A DNA stretch of 38,497 nt, from positions 1 to 38,497 of the forward strand of contig NZ_JAKJSQ010000043.1 of NCBI RefSeq assembly GCF_050337105.1. Direction: 5' to 3'. Position 1 is the stretch's first letter; each line of letters starts with the position of its first letter. A program made the position numbers and the translations under genes. The notes below the pieces were generated by a model, which saw nothing but the letters and a program-made list of their open reading frames with translations, did no database searches and was not told the DNA's origin. Shown piece after piece: positions 8,869 through 17,525 of this stretch. This DNA comes from Aliivibrio_A kagoshimensis. GTDB lineage: Bacteria; Pseudomonadota; Gammaproteobacteria; Enterobacterales; Vibrionaceae.

Positions 8869-10017
8869 ATGGTGAAGCCATTACGAATTGGAATTGTCGC
8901 CGGGGAGATCTCCGGCGATATTTTAGGTGCCGGATTAATTAAAGCCATGAAAACTCAGTATCCCGATGCTGAGTTTGTTGGTATAGGCGGTCCAAAAATG
9001 ATGGAACAGGGGTGCCAATCTCTGTTTGACATGGAAGAGTTGTCTGTCATGGGGATTGTGGAGGTGCTGGGTCGAATACGACGTCTTCTCCATGTGAAAG
9101 CTGAGTTAGTTCGTACTTTTATTGATAATCCGCCAGACGTGTTTATTGGTGTTGATGCACCAGACTTCAACTTACGCCTAGAGAAAGATCTTAAACTCGC
9201 TGGAATAAAAACCGTTCACTACGTTAGCCCGTCAGTATGGGCATGGCGACCAAAGCGTATCTTCAAAATTGAAGCGGCTACCCATCTAGTGTTAGCATTT
9301 TTACCCTTCGAGAAAGCATTTTACGATAAGTATAATGTGCCATGTCAATTTGTTGGTCATACCATGGCGGATGATATCCCTATGGTGTCTGATAAACAAA
9401 CAGCACAACAGCATCTCAATCTAGACAGTAGTAAGCGCTGGTTAGCGGTCTTGCCTGGCAGTCGAGGCGGTGAGTTAGCAATGATTGCTGAACCTTTTAT
9501 TCGAACGTGCCAGATACTTCATCAACAACATCCAGATCTCTGTTTTGTCATTGCTGCGGTGAATCAGAAACGCCGTGAGCAGTTTGAGGCTATTTGGCAG
9601 CAGACGGCACCTGAGCTTGATTTTACGATTGTTGATGATACGGCAAGAAATGTTATTACCGCTTCAGATGCTGTGTTGTTGGCATCGGGCACAGTGGCAC
9701 TTGAGTGCATGTTAGTTAAGCGTCCAATGGTAGTCGGGTATCGAATTAAACCATTAACAGAATGGATTGTTAGAAAGTTAGTCATTTCCAAGTTTGCCGC
9801 TCTACCTAATGTATTGGCGGGACGCGAATTGATACCTGAATTCTTACAAAAAGAGTGTACGCCTGAAAAATTGGCGAAACAGGTGAATATCTATTTAGAG
9901 TCAGATAATAGTGAATTGATTGCTGAATTTACAAAGATGCATCAATGGATTCGTAAAGATGCCGATAATCAAGCGGCAAAAGCGGTACTTGAGTTAATTG
10001 GAAAACCTTATGAATAA
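8869..10017 (+). CDS. lpxB: Lipid-A-disaccharide synthase LpxB
   Basis: Peripheral inner-membrane GT19-family glycosyltransferase that joins lipid X to UDP-2,3-diacylglucosamine, making the lipid A disaccharide. The start is the ATG at 8869 (MVKPLRIGIVAGEISGDILG), which gives 382 residues, the usual family length. An upstream in-frame start would run back into lpxA and add a non-family extension. AGAGGA lies about 14 nt upstream. Family segments seen are GEISGD near the N-terminus, HYVSPSVWAWRPKR in the middle, and LPGSRGGE plus the SGTVALE nucleotide-sugar site in the C-terminal half. The end overlaps rnhB by 8 nt. Confidence 0.96.
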   Translation: MVKPLRIGIVAGEISGDILGAGLIKAMKTQYPDAEFVGIGGPKMMEQGCQSLFDMEELSVMGIVEVLGRIRRLLHVKAELVRTFIDNPPDVFIGVDAPDFNLRLEKDLKLAGIKTVHYVSPSVWAWRPKRIFKIEAATHLVLAFLPFEKAFYDKYNVPCQFVGHTMADDIPMVSDKQTAQQHLNLDSSKRWLAVLPGSRGGELAMIAEPFIRTCQILHQQHPDLCFVIAAVNQKRREQFEAIWQQTAPELDFTIVDDTARNVITASDAVLLASGTVALECMLVKRPMVVGYRIKPLTEWIVRKLVISKFAALPNVLAGRELIPEFLQKECTPEKLAKQVNIYLESDNSELIAEFTKMHQWIRKDADNQAAKAVLELIGKPYE

Positions 10018-10621
10018 AGATCTTCCCCTCTTTGAATACCCAGATAATTTCACACTGTTTGCAGGCGTGGATGAAGTGGGACGTGGTCCACTGGTTGGTG
10101 CTGTAGTTACCGCTGCCGTGATTCTTGATCCAAGCAGGCCTATTTCTGGTTTAACTGATTCAAAGAAACTTACTGAGAAAAAACGAAATCAGTTGTTTGA
10201 TGAAATAAAAGAACGAGCACTTGCGTGGTCACTTGGTCGATGCGAAGCGGAAGAGATCGACGAATTAAATATCTTGCAAGCGACGATGGTGGCAATGCAA
10301 AGAGCCATTGCAGGCCTGCCATTGCAGCCTGATTTTGCATTGATCGACGGAAATCGCAGCCCAGAGTTATCCATGCCTTCGTTAGCTGTGGTTAAGGGAG
10401 ACTTGCGTGTGGCAGAAATCAGCGCCGCATCAATTATTGCCAAGGTGACCCGAGATCGTGAAATGGAGCAGTTGGACAGCGAGTTCCCTCAATATGGTTT
10501 CGCTAAACACAAAGGCTACCCAACCAAAGCTCACGTTGAAGCATTGGAAGCGTTTGGTGCGATTGCACAACATCGAAAAAGCTTTAAACCAGTAAAGAAA
10601 GTTCTTGGGTTAGTTGATTAA
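10010..10621 (+). CDS. rnhB: Ribonuclease HII
   Basis: Cuts RNA in RNA-DNA hybrids and at single ribonucleotides misincorporated in DNA. The active-site pair D21-E22 is in AGVDEVGRGPLVG; further conserved acidic segments are LIDGNR and the later S-A-A-S-I-I-A-K-V-T-R-D-R. I set the start at the ATG inside the last codons of lpxB (8-nt overlap), which gives MNKDLPLFEYP and 203 residues. The in-frame TTG-like start 12 nt upstream only adds MENL. This is the only RNase H gene in the window; no rnhA is found next to dnaQ. Confidence 0.95.
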   Translation: MNKDLPLFEYPDNFTLFAGVDEVGRGPLVGAVVTAAVILDPSRPISGLTDSKKLTEKKRNQLFDEIKERALAWSLGRCEAEEIDELNILQATMVAMQRAIAGLPLQPDFALIDGNRSPELSMPSLAVVKGDLRVAEISAASIIAKVTRDREMEQLDSEFPQYGFAKHKGYPTKAHVEALEAFGAIAQHRKSFKPVKKVLGLVD

Positions 10622-10664
10622 ACCGTTGTACCGATTAAGTTCAATAAGGTAAGAATACGTAAAT

Positions 10665-13600
10665 ATGTTAGAACCTCGCTTTATACATCTGCGCGCTCAC
10701 AGTGATTACTCAATGGTTGATGGCTTATCTAAAGTCAAACCGTTAGTCAAAAAAGTGGCTGAACTTGGTATGCCTGCGATGGCACTGACTGACTTCACTA
10801 ACCTGTGTGGTTTGGTTAAATATTATTACGCTGCGCATGATGCTGGAATTAAACCGATCATCGGTGCAGATTTTACTGTTCAATCGGATGAATTTGGTGA
10901 TGAGCTAACACAAATCACCGTGTTAGCAAAAAACAATGATGGGTATAAGAACTTAACCCTATTGATCTCTGATGCGTATCAACGTGGTCATGTGCAACAT
11001 CAACCTGTGATCGATAAAGCCTGGTTGGCCAAGTACAGTGATGGCTTAATTCTACTCTCTGGCGGCAAAAGTGGCGATGTAGGTAAAGCATTACTTAAAG
11101 GCAACCCTACATTGGTATCAGAATGTGTCGCATTTTATCAAACCCATTTTCCTGACCACTACTATTTAGAACTGTGTCGGACAGAGCGAGCGGATGAGGA
11201 GAACTACCTCCACTTCGCTCTCGAGTTAGCCCAAAAGAGCGACTTGCCTGTTGTTGCGACTAACGAAGTGTGCTTCTTAAATGAAGAGCAGTTTGAAGCG
11301 CATGAAATTCGAGTTGCCATCCATGATGGTTTTACTATGGTCGATCCAAGGCGGCCTAAAAAGTACAGTGCGAAACAGTACCTACGTAGTGAAGAAGAGA
11401 TGTGTGAGCTATTCTCTGACATTCCAGAAGCACTACAGAACAGTGTTGAGATTGCCAAACGATGCAATGTTACTGTTCGTCTTGGTGAGTACTTCTTACC
11501 TAACTTTCCAACCGAAGGGATGGCGATTGAAGACTTCTTAGTCAAGAAGTCTCAAGAAGGCTTAGAGCGCCGTTTAGCCTTTCTTTTTCCGGATGAGGCG
11601 ACTCGAGTTGAGCGTCGACCAGAATATGATGAACGTCTAGAGATTGAGCTTAAAGTTATCAATCAGATGGGCTTTCCTGGTTACTTCTTGATTGTCATGG
11701 AGTTCATTCAGTGGTCAAAGGATAACGACATCCCTGTAGGCCCAGGACGCGGTTCTGGTGCTGGTTCTTTAGTGGCGTATGCACTGGATATTACAGATCT
11801 TGATCCATTAGAATACGATCTTCTGTTTGAGCGATTCTTAAACCCTGAACGTGTCTCAATGCCCGATTTCGATGTCGATTTTTGCATGGATAAGCGCGAT
11901 CAAGTGATTGAACATGTCGCTGAAATGTATGGTCGTGACGCGGTGTCTCAGATTATTACGTTCGGAACGATGGCCGCCAAAGCGGTTATTCGAGATGTAG
12001 GACGTGTGCTTGGCCACCCCTATGGATTTGTTGACCGAATTTCCAAAATGGTTCCTCCTGAGCCGGGCATGACGTTAGCGAAAGCGTTTGAAGCAGAACC
12101 ACAACTTCCTGAAATATACGAACGAGATGAAGAGGTGAAAGCCCTCATCGACATGTGTCGTATCCTAGAAGGTGTAACGCGTAATGCCGGCAAGCATGCG
12201 GGTGGGGTGGTTATTTCTCCGACCACGATTACTGATTTTTCGCCACTGTATTGTGATGCAGAGGGGCAATTTCCTGTTACCCAATTCGATAAGAATGACG
12301 TTGAAACCGCAGGTCTAATCAAGTTTGACTTTTTAGGGTTGCGGACACTAACAATTATCGATTGGGCTCTAGGGCTGATTAATCCGAAGTTAGAAAAAGA
12401 GGGCAAAGATCCGATTAGGATAGACTCTATCTCACTAACGGATCCGAAATCGTTTGAACTTCTACAACGCTCAGAGACAACCGCTGTATTCCAGGTTGAA
12501 TCGCGAGGTATGAAAGATCTTATCAAGCGTCTTCAACCTGACTGTTTTGAAGATATCATCGCCCTCGTCGCCTTATTTAGGCCCGGTCCACTACAATCTG
12601 GCATGGTTGATAACTTTATCGATCGTAAACATGGCCGAGAAGAGGTCTCCTATCCGGATGAGAAATGGCAACATGAGTCGCTTAAAGAGATTCTAGAACC
12701 GACCTATGGCATCATTCTCTATCAAGAGCAGGTGATGCAGATAGCTCAGGTACTGGCTGGGTATACTCTTGGTGGCGCAGATATGTTGCGTCGTGCAATG
12801 GGTAAGAAAAAACCGGAGGAGATGGCCAAACAACGAGCTGTCTTTGAAGAGGGATCCATCAAGAACGGAGTTGATGGTGAACTGTCGATGAAGATCTTTG
12901 ACTTGGTAGAAAAATTTGCCGGTTATGGATTTAACAAATCACACTCGGCGGCGTACGCCCTTGTTTCGTACCAAACCTTGTGGTTAAAGACTCACTTCCC
13001 AGCGGAATTTATGGCGGCAGTAATGACCGCGGATATGGATAATACAGAAAAAGTCATCACCTTAGTGGATGAGTGTATCCGTATGAAGCTTAAAGTTTTG
13101 CCACCGGATGTTAACTTTGGTCAATATCGATTTAACGTCGATGATCAAGGTGCAGTGGTATATGGCATTGGTGCTGTGAAAGGGGTCGGCGAAGGCCCTA
13201 TTGAATGCATTATTGAAGCCAGAAACCGCGGTGGGCATTTCAGAGACCTATTTGATTTTTGCGCTCGTATTGACACTAAGAAAGTGAACAAGCGAGTGAT
13301 TGAGAAGCTTATTCTTGCCGGTGCTCTCGACCGATTAGGTCCTCATCGCGCTGCCATGATGGCCTCTCTGGATGCAGCTGTGAAAGCGGCGGGACAGTTC
13401 CACCATGCCGAATCATTTGGTCAAGCTGACATGTTTGGAGTGTTGACTGACGTTCCTGAAGAGGTAGAACAGGCTTACGCTGAAGTACCAAAGTGGCCAG
13501 AGAAAGTGTGGTTAGAAGGTGAAAGAGAGACTTTAGGGCTCTACTTAACAGGACATCCAATTAATGCTTACCTTAAAGAATTAAAACGATATACTACTTG

Positions 13601-14144
13601 GCGATTAAAAGATGCAACGCAGACACGACGAGACCAATCCGTTTCTGTTGCTGGACTGGTGATTGCAGCAAGAGTGATGACAACCAAACGAGGTAATCGT
13701 ATTGGGCTATTAACACTTGATGATCGTTCAGGCAGAATGGAAGTTATGCTCTATTCGGATGCTTTAGATAGGTACGCTGAACTATTGGAAAAAGACAAAA
13801 TTTTAATCGTATCTGGACAGGTCAGCTTTGATGATTTCAATGGTGGGCTTAAAATGTCTGCCCGCGAACTACTCGACATCTCTGATGCGAGAGAGAAATA
13901 TGCTCGTGGTTTGGCACTATCGGTGACCGAGAAACAAGTAAACAGACAATTTTTTGAGCGTTTCAGTCAAATACTGGAACCTCACCGGGCAGGCACTGTA
14001 CCGGTAAATGTATATTATCAGCGAGCAGATGCTCGGGCTAAGTTGATTTTAGGAACGGAGTGGCGAGTGACACCCACCGATCAACTTATCGATGATTTAA
14101 AAGCGCTGCTTGGCGAAGAGCAAGTCGAGCTTGAATTTAACTAG
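10665..14144 (+). CDS. dnaE: DNA polymerase III alpha subunit
   Basis: Catalytic subunit of the replicative C-family polymerase, partner of the epsilon proofreader encoded by dnaQ at 21680. The N-terminal PHP domain begins FIHLRAHSDYSMVDG. The palm has GPGRGSGAGSLVAY and the catalytic aspartates D401 and D403 in PDFDVDFCM, at the E. coli positions; the third is in FDFLGLRTLT. The helix-hairpin-helix region and OB fold occupy the last third, up to about residue 1080. The 1159-residue length is typical. It follows rnhB by 43 nt and precedes accA by 47 nt, the standard order of the lpx-dnaE-accA cluster. Confidence 0.98.
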   Translation: MLEPRFIHLRAHSDYSMVDGLSKVKPLVKKVAELGMPAMALTDFTNLCGLVKYYYAAHDAGIKPIIGADFTVQSDEFGDELTQITVLAKNNDGYKNLTLLISDAYQRGHVQHQPVIDKAWLAKYSDGLILLSGGKSGDVGKALLKGNPTLVSECVAFYQTHFPDHYYLELCRTERADEENYLHFALELAQKSDLPVVATNEVCFLNEEQFEAHEIRVAIHDGFTMVDPRRPKKYSAKQYLRSEEEMCELFSDIPEALQNSVEIAKRCNVTVRLGEYFLPNFPTEGMAIEDFLVKKSQEGLERRLAFLFPDEATRVERRPEYDERLEIELKVINQMGFPGYFLIVMEFIQWSKDNDIPVGPGRGSGAGSLVAYALDITDLDPLEYDLLFERFLNPERVSMPDFDVDFCMDKRDQVIEHVAEMYGRDAVSQIITFGTMAAKAVIRDVGRVLGHPYGFVDRISKMVPPEPGMTLAKAFEAEPQLPEIYERDEEVKALIDMCRILEGVTRNAGKHAGGVVISPTTITDFSPLYCDAEGQFPVTQFDKNDVETAGLIKFDFLGLRTLTIIDWALGLINPKLEKEGKDPIRIDSISLTDPKSFELLQRSETTAVFQVESRGMKDLIKRLQPDCFEDIIALVALFRPGPLQSGMVDNFIDRKHGREEVSYPDEKWQHESLKEILEPTYGIILYQEQVMQIAQVLAGYTLGGADMLRRAMGKKKPEEMAKQRAVFEEGSIKNGVDGELSMKIFDLVEKFAGYGFNKSHSAAYALVSYQTLWLKTHFPAEFMAAVMTADMDNTEKVITLVDECIRMKLKVLPPDVNFGQYRFNVDDQGAVVYGIGAVKGVGEGPIECIIEARNRGGHFRDLFDFCARIDTKKVNKRVIEKLILAGALDRLGPHRAAMMASLDAAVKAAGQFHHAESFGQADMFGVLTDVPEEVEQAYAEVPKWPEKVWLEGERETLGLYLTGHPINAYLKELKRYTTWRLKDATQTRRDQSVSVAGLVIAARVMTTKRGNRIGLLTLDDRSGRMEVMLYSDALDRYAELLEKDKILIVSGQVSFDDFNGGLKMSARELLDISDAREKYARGLALSVTEKQVNRQFFERFSQILEPHRAGTVPVNVYYQRADARAKLILGTEWRVTPTDQLIDDLKALLGEEQVELEFN

Positions 14145-14191
14145 AATATTAAGTTGCAGACATTTGCACTGCATTAACAAAGGATCTTTTG

Positions 14192-15154
14192 ATGAGCCTG
14201 AACTTTCTTGAATTTGAACAACCAATTGCAGAACTTGAAGCTAAAATTGAAGCGCTGCGTGATGTGTCGCGACGTGGCGATAATGCTACTGCTGTTGATT
14301 TAGATAATGAGATCCAGCAATTAGAGCACAAGAGTTTAGAACTGAAGAAAAAAATCTTCAGTGATTTAGGTGCATGGCAAGTGGCGCAACTTGCACGTCA
14401 TCCTCAACGTCCCTATGTATTAGACTACGTTGAGTTGATGTTTACCGAGTTTGATGCATTAGCGGGTGATCGTGCCTTTGCTGATGATAAAGCGTTAGTC
14501 GGTGGTATCGCACGTTTAGATGGCCGTCCAGTAATGGTTATTGGTCATCAAAAAGGTCGTGAAACCAAAGAAAAAGTAATGCGTAACTTCGGCATGCCAA
14601 AACCTGAAGGTTACCGTAAAGCACTTCGTCTTATGGAGATGGCTGAACAGTTTAAAATGCCAATTATTACTTTCATCGATACGGCGGGTGCATACCCAGG
14701 TGTTGGTGCTGAAGAGCGTGGTCAATCTGAAGCGATTGCTCGTAACCTTAAAGTGATGGCTGGCCTAACGGTACCTATCATCTGTAATGTGGTCGGTGAA
14801 GGCGGTTCTGGTGGTGCTTTGGCTATCGGCGTTGGTGACTACGTGAACATGCTGCAATACTCTACCTACTCGGTCATTTCTCCCGAAGGTTGTGCTTCAA
14901 TTTTATGGCGTGATTCGGACAAAGCCCCTCAAGCCGCTGAAGCGATGGGACTGACTTCTGATCGTTTAAAAGAACTTGGTTTGATCGACTCGATTGTTAA
15001 TGAACCTTTAGGTGGAGCACACCGTGATCCTGCTGAAACAGCATTATCACTAAAAGAGTGCATCATTAAACAGCTTAATGAGTTGGAAGGATTAGATCAC
15101 GAAGAGTTAAAAGAGCGTCGTTATAACCGCTTAATGGATTACGGTTATTGCTAA
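14192..15154 (+). CDS. accA: Acetyl-CoA carboxylase carboxyltransferase subunit alpha
   Basis: One half of the carboxyltransferase that moves the carboxyl group from biotin to acetyl-CoA, making malonyl-CoA for fatty acid synthesis. The ATG at 14192 follows AAGGA by 8 nt and gives MSLNFLEFEQPIAELE and 320 residues, as in relatives. The TTG codon just before it is not needed. The crotonase-like core shows PVMVIGHQKG, TFIDTAGAYPG and EGGSGGALAIG, the oxyanion-hole glycines. It closes the envelope/lipid cluster, and a rho-independent terminator follows. The partner accD is not in this window. Confidence 0.97.
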   Translation: MSLNFLEFEQPIAELEAKIEALRDVSRRGDNATAVDLDNEIQQLEHKSLELKKKIFSDLGAWQVAQLARHPQRPYVLDYVELMFTEFDALAGDRAFADDKALVGGIARLDGRPVMVIGHQKGRETKEKVMRNFGMPKPEGYRKALRLMEMAEQFKMPIITFIDTAGAYPGVGAEERGQSEAIARNLKVMAGLTVPIICNVVGEGGSGGALAIGVGDYVNMLQYSTYSVISPEGCASILWRDSDKAPQAAEAMGLTSDRLKELGLIDSIVNEPLGGAHRDPAETALSLKECIIKQLNELEGLDHEELKERRYNRLMDYGYC

Positions 15155-15178
15155 TCGCAACTAGATTTAGATACACTT

Positions 15179-15207
15179 AAAGCGGGCTTAGGTCCGCTTT
15201 TTTTATT
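15179..15207 (+). terminator. Rho-independent terminator after accA
   Basis: The stem AAAGCGG/CCGCTTT (15179-15185 with 15194-15200) has an 8-nt loop and is followed by TTTTATT. It ends the long plus-strand cluster before tilS. Confidence 0.85.
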
Positions 15208-15226
15208 CGCAAAGGTTAGGTGTTGG

Positions 15227-16558
15227 ATGTTACTCGACTCATTTACACGACAGTTAAAAGCGAACGCAGAAGATAATTGTCGAATTGTCTTGGCATTCAG
15301 TGGTGGGATAGACTCTCGAGTCATGCTTGACCTTTTATCCTCTTTTCGTCAGAGGTTTCCTCAGTATCGCTATCTTGCCGTTCACATTCATCATGGATTA
15401 AGCCAAGAGGCCGATGCGTGGCAAGCTAAGTGTAAACAATGGACGAAAGAGGCTGGAATTGAGTTCGCGACCAGTAATGTTGAAGTGCACTCAGGATCAA
15501 GAGTCAGTCTTGAACAGGCTGCACGAGATGCCCGCTACCACGCACTCTCTCAATATGTATCTGCAGGAGATCTACTATTAACGGCTCAACACAGTGACGA
15601 CCAACTTGAAACGTTTCTACTGGCACTGAAACGAGGCAGTGGGCCTTCCGGCTTATCTGCTATGGCCGCCACTCGTCCTTTTTATCAAGCGACGTTAGTT
15701 AGACCTTTGTTGGCACATAGTCGAACAGAGATCGAAACGTACGCTTCTCAGCATAAGCTTGAGTGGGTAGAAGATAAAAGTAACCAAGACCAACGGTTTG
15801 ACAGAAATTTCATTCGTCATGAAATAGCACCACCGCTGGTGGCTCGTTGGCCTGGATTGAGAAAGTCGGTGGCTCGTTCGGCGCTGTTGTGCGCAGAACA
15901 AGAGTTGCTGTTGAGTGAGCTCTTAGCCGATAAATTAACCATGTTAATGGGGACGCAGGGTGAATTGGATGTGAAACGACTTGAACTTGAAAGTGAGCGT
16001 TGCCGTAACTACTTGCTGAGGCAGTGGTGCGCACTTCATCAAGTATTAATGCCGAGTCGAGTGCAGTTAGCAGAAATTTGGAACAAGGTTGCTTGTGCCA
16101 ATCAACAAGCGAACCCATTGATGGAAATCCATAACTATCAGGTTAGGCGCCATCAGCACGCTCTCTATTTGCTCCATAAACATAACGATGTGAGTCAGTG
16201 GCAGGCTTCTTTAGTGGACAGTATTGAACTGCCCGATCACTTAGGTGTACTCTCGTTCTCCACCAAAGATAAAACCGGCGGAAGTGACAGAGGGCTATTA
16301 ATTCGTACTCCGCAAGCGGGTGAAGTCGTCACCGTTAAGTTTGCTATTGAAGGCTTATCTGCTCAACCAAGTGGTAGAGCACACAGCCGTAAATTAAAGA
16401 AGTTGTATCAAGAGTATGGTGTTCCGAGCTGGGCGCGTCGTCGCACACCATTAATCTTTTATGGCGAAGAGCTGGCCGCCGTGGCCGATCTTTTTGTGTG
16501 TAAATCGTTCATCACCGACAATTCTGAACTTGAAAGTCATCTTTTCTGGAACAAATAG
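15227..16558 (+). CDS. tilS: tRNA(Ile)-lysidine synthetase TilS
   Basis: ATP-dependent N-type PP-loop enzyme that changes C34 of the tRNA-Ile CAU anticodon to lysidine, so that it reads AUA as isoleucine; it is essential in nearly all bacteria. The PP-loop SGGIDS is at residues 25-30, followed by HIHHGLS, and the AQHSDDQLETFLLALKRGSG motif is near residue 125. The substrate-recognition and C-terminal lysidine-type domains follow, giving 443 residues, near the family norm. The start at 15227 lies shortly after the accA terminator. It has its own transcription unit start somewhere in 15155-15226; no clear promoter is visible there. Confidence 0.95.
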   Translation: MLLDSFTRQLKANAEDNCRIVLAFSGGIDSRVMLDLLSSFRQRFPQYRYLAVHIHHGLSQEADAWQAKCKQWTKEAGIEFATSNVEVHSGSRVSLEQAARDARYHALSQYVSAGDLLLTAQHSDDQLETFLLALKRGSGPSGLSAMAATRPFYQATLVRPLLAHSRTEIETYASQHKLEWVEDKSNQDQRFDRNFIRHEIAPPLVARWPGLRKSVARSALLCAEQELLLSELLADKLTMLMGTQGELDVKRLELESERCRNYLLRQWCALHQVLMPSRVQLAEIWNKVACANQQANPLMEIHNYQVRRHQHALYLLHKHNDVSQWQASLVDSIELPDHLGVLSFSTKDKTGGSDRGLLIRTPQAGEVVTVKFAIEGLSAQPSGRAHSRKLKKLYQEYGVPSWARRRTPLIFYGEELAAVADLFVCKSFITDNSELESHLFWNK

Positions 16559-16648
16559 AGTAAGATAATGCCGAGTAATGTGGAATAGTGCTGCATAGTA
16601 ACGAACTAAAAAATGTTGTAGTGTAGTTAAAGATAATAACAACAATGA

Positions 16649-16649
16649 N
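16649..16649. other. Ambiguous base (N) in the assembly
   Basis: One undetermined base lies in the tilS-to-cytochrome intergenic region, 19 nt before the cytochrome c ATG. It does not affect any coding call but falls in the leader of the cytochrome gene. The 109-nt gap around it (16559-16667) shows no terminator or clear promoter. Confidence 0.99.
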
Positions 16650-16667
16650 TAAATACGTGAGGACATA

Positions 16668-16979
16668 ATGAAAAAAGTAATTGGATTTACACTGGCATCT
16701 CTCCTTTTAGCTTCTCCTGCCATGGCTGCTGGTGATGCGGCTGCAGGAAAAACCAAGTCTGCTGTTTGCTCTGCATGTCACGGAGCAACAGGTGTTGCTA
16801 TGATACCGGGTTACCCGAATTTAAAAGGGCAGAATGAACAGTATCTTGTGTCTGCACTTAAAGCTTATAAAACGAAGGCTCGTACTGGAGGTAATGCATT
16901 AGTGATGCAGCCTCAAGCACTTATGTTAAGCGATGCTGATATGGCTAATCTTGCTGCGTATTACTCAAGCTTAAAATAG
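16668..16979 (+). CDS. Small periplasmic class I c-type cytochrome
   Basis: Single-haem electron carrier exported to the periplasm. A Sec signal peptide ends at PAMAA (about residue 20). The haem site CSACH is at about residues 35-39 of the precursor, and the distal axial ligand is probably the methionine in ALVMQPQALMLSD. Length is 103 residues, with about 82 in the mature form, like cytochromes c553/c5. The start codon has a GAGGA Shine-Dalgarno (TGAGGACATAATG). It stands alone, between tilS and glnB, with a strong terminator after it. The electron donor and acceptor cannot be told from the context. Confidence 0.93.
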   Translation: MKKVIGFTLASLLLASPAMAAGDAAAGKTKSAVCSACHGATGVAMIPGYPNLKGQNEQYLVSALKAYKTKARTGGNALVMQPQALMLSDADMANLAAYYSSLK

Positions 16980-17005
16980 CCGTAGAGTGAGTTTATGCGG
17001 AAAAG

Positions 17006-17031
17006 AAAAGCACGATAATTCGTGCTTTTTT
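17006..17031 (+). terminator. Rho-independent terminator after cytochrome c
   Basis: A perfect 10-bp stem AAAAGCACGA/TCGTGCTTTT with a TAAT loop runs into a T-tract. It isolates the cytochrome gene from glnB. Confidence 0.9.
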
Positions 17032-17057
17032 GTTATTTAGAGCAAGAGAATAATTCA

Positions 17058-17086
17058 TTGGATCTGCATAGAATATGATGGATAAT
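17058..17086 (+). promoter_or_regulatory. Candidate sigma-70 promoter of glnB
   Basis: A GATAAT -10 (17081-17086, 5 of 6) is 17 nt from a weak TTGGAT -35 (17058-17063, 3 of 6). It would start transcription about 35 nt before the glnB ATG. No sigma-54 element was seen. This is weak evidence. Confidence 0.35.
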
Positions 17087-17125
17087 GTGAAAAGAGTATC
17101 GATTCACAAAGAGTAAGGGATTAAA

Positions 17126-17464
17126 ATGAAGAAAATTGAAGCCATCATTAAGCCATTTAAATTGGATGATGTTCGTGAGGCTCTGGCTGAAGTTGGCATT
17201 ACTGGAATGACCGCTTCTGAAGTGAAAGGCTTTGGTCGCCAAAAAGGACACACTGAGTTATACCGTGGCGCTGAGTACATGGTGGACTTTTTGCCTAAAG
17301 TGAAACTTGAGATCATTGTTGCTGATGAGATGGTTGAACAGTGCGTAGATTCCATTATCGAAACGGCGCAAACCGGTAAAATTGGAGATGGCAAAATATT
17401 TGTTTTCGACGTTGAAAGAGTTGTGCGTATTCGTACTGGTGAAGAAGACGAAGAAGCAATTTAG
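17126..17464 (+). CDS. glnB: Nitrogen regulatory protein P-II
   Basis: Trimeric signalling protein that reads glutamine (through uridylylation by GlnD) and 2-oxoglutarate/ATP, and controls GlnE and NtrB. The uridylylation tyrosine is in the T-loop segment YRGAEYMVDF. The C-terminal signature TGKIGDGKIFVFDVERVVRIRTGE is intact (both halves shown here are short motifs). The length of 112 residues is standard. The T-loop reads YMVDFLPK, as in GlnB rather than the YSVNFLPK of GlnK, and no amtB is nearby, so I call it glnB. It is monocistronic: terminators lie on both sides. Confidence 0.95.
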   Translation: MKKIEAIIKPFKLDDVREALAEVGITGMTASEVKGFGRQKGHTELYRGAEYMVDFLPKVKLEIIVADEMVEQCVDSIIETAQTGKIGDGKIFVFDVERVVRIRTGEEDEEAI

Positions 17465-17487
17465 TCTGTAATCAAGTCGATATAAAG

Positions 17488-17507
17488 AAGAGCGAAAGCT
17501 CTTTTTT
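17488..17507 (+). terminator. Rho-independent terminator after glnB
   Basis: The stem AAGAGC/GCTCTT closes on a GAAA tetraloop and is followed by TTTT. The next gene starts only 18 nt later. Confidence 0.85.
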
Positions 17508-17525
17508 GGTTTCTGGAGAGGGCAA

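Noticed and set aside
12020..12526. 168-residue minus-strand open frame inside dnaE
   Set aside because: The dnaE frame is continuous and conserved here; the reverse frame has low-complexity composition and no promoter or ribosome site.
15179..15207. Possible second gene or attenuator in the accA-tilS gap
   Set aside because: The hairpin with T-tract is a normal terminator and the rest of the 72-nt gap holds no open frame.
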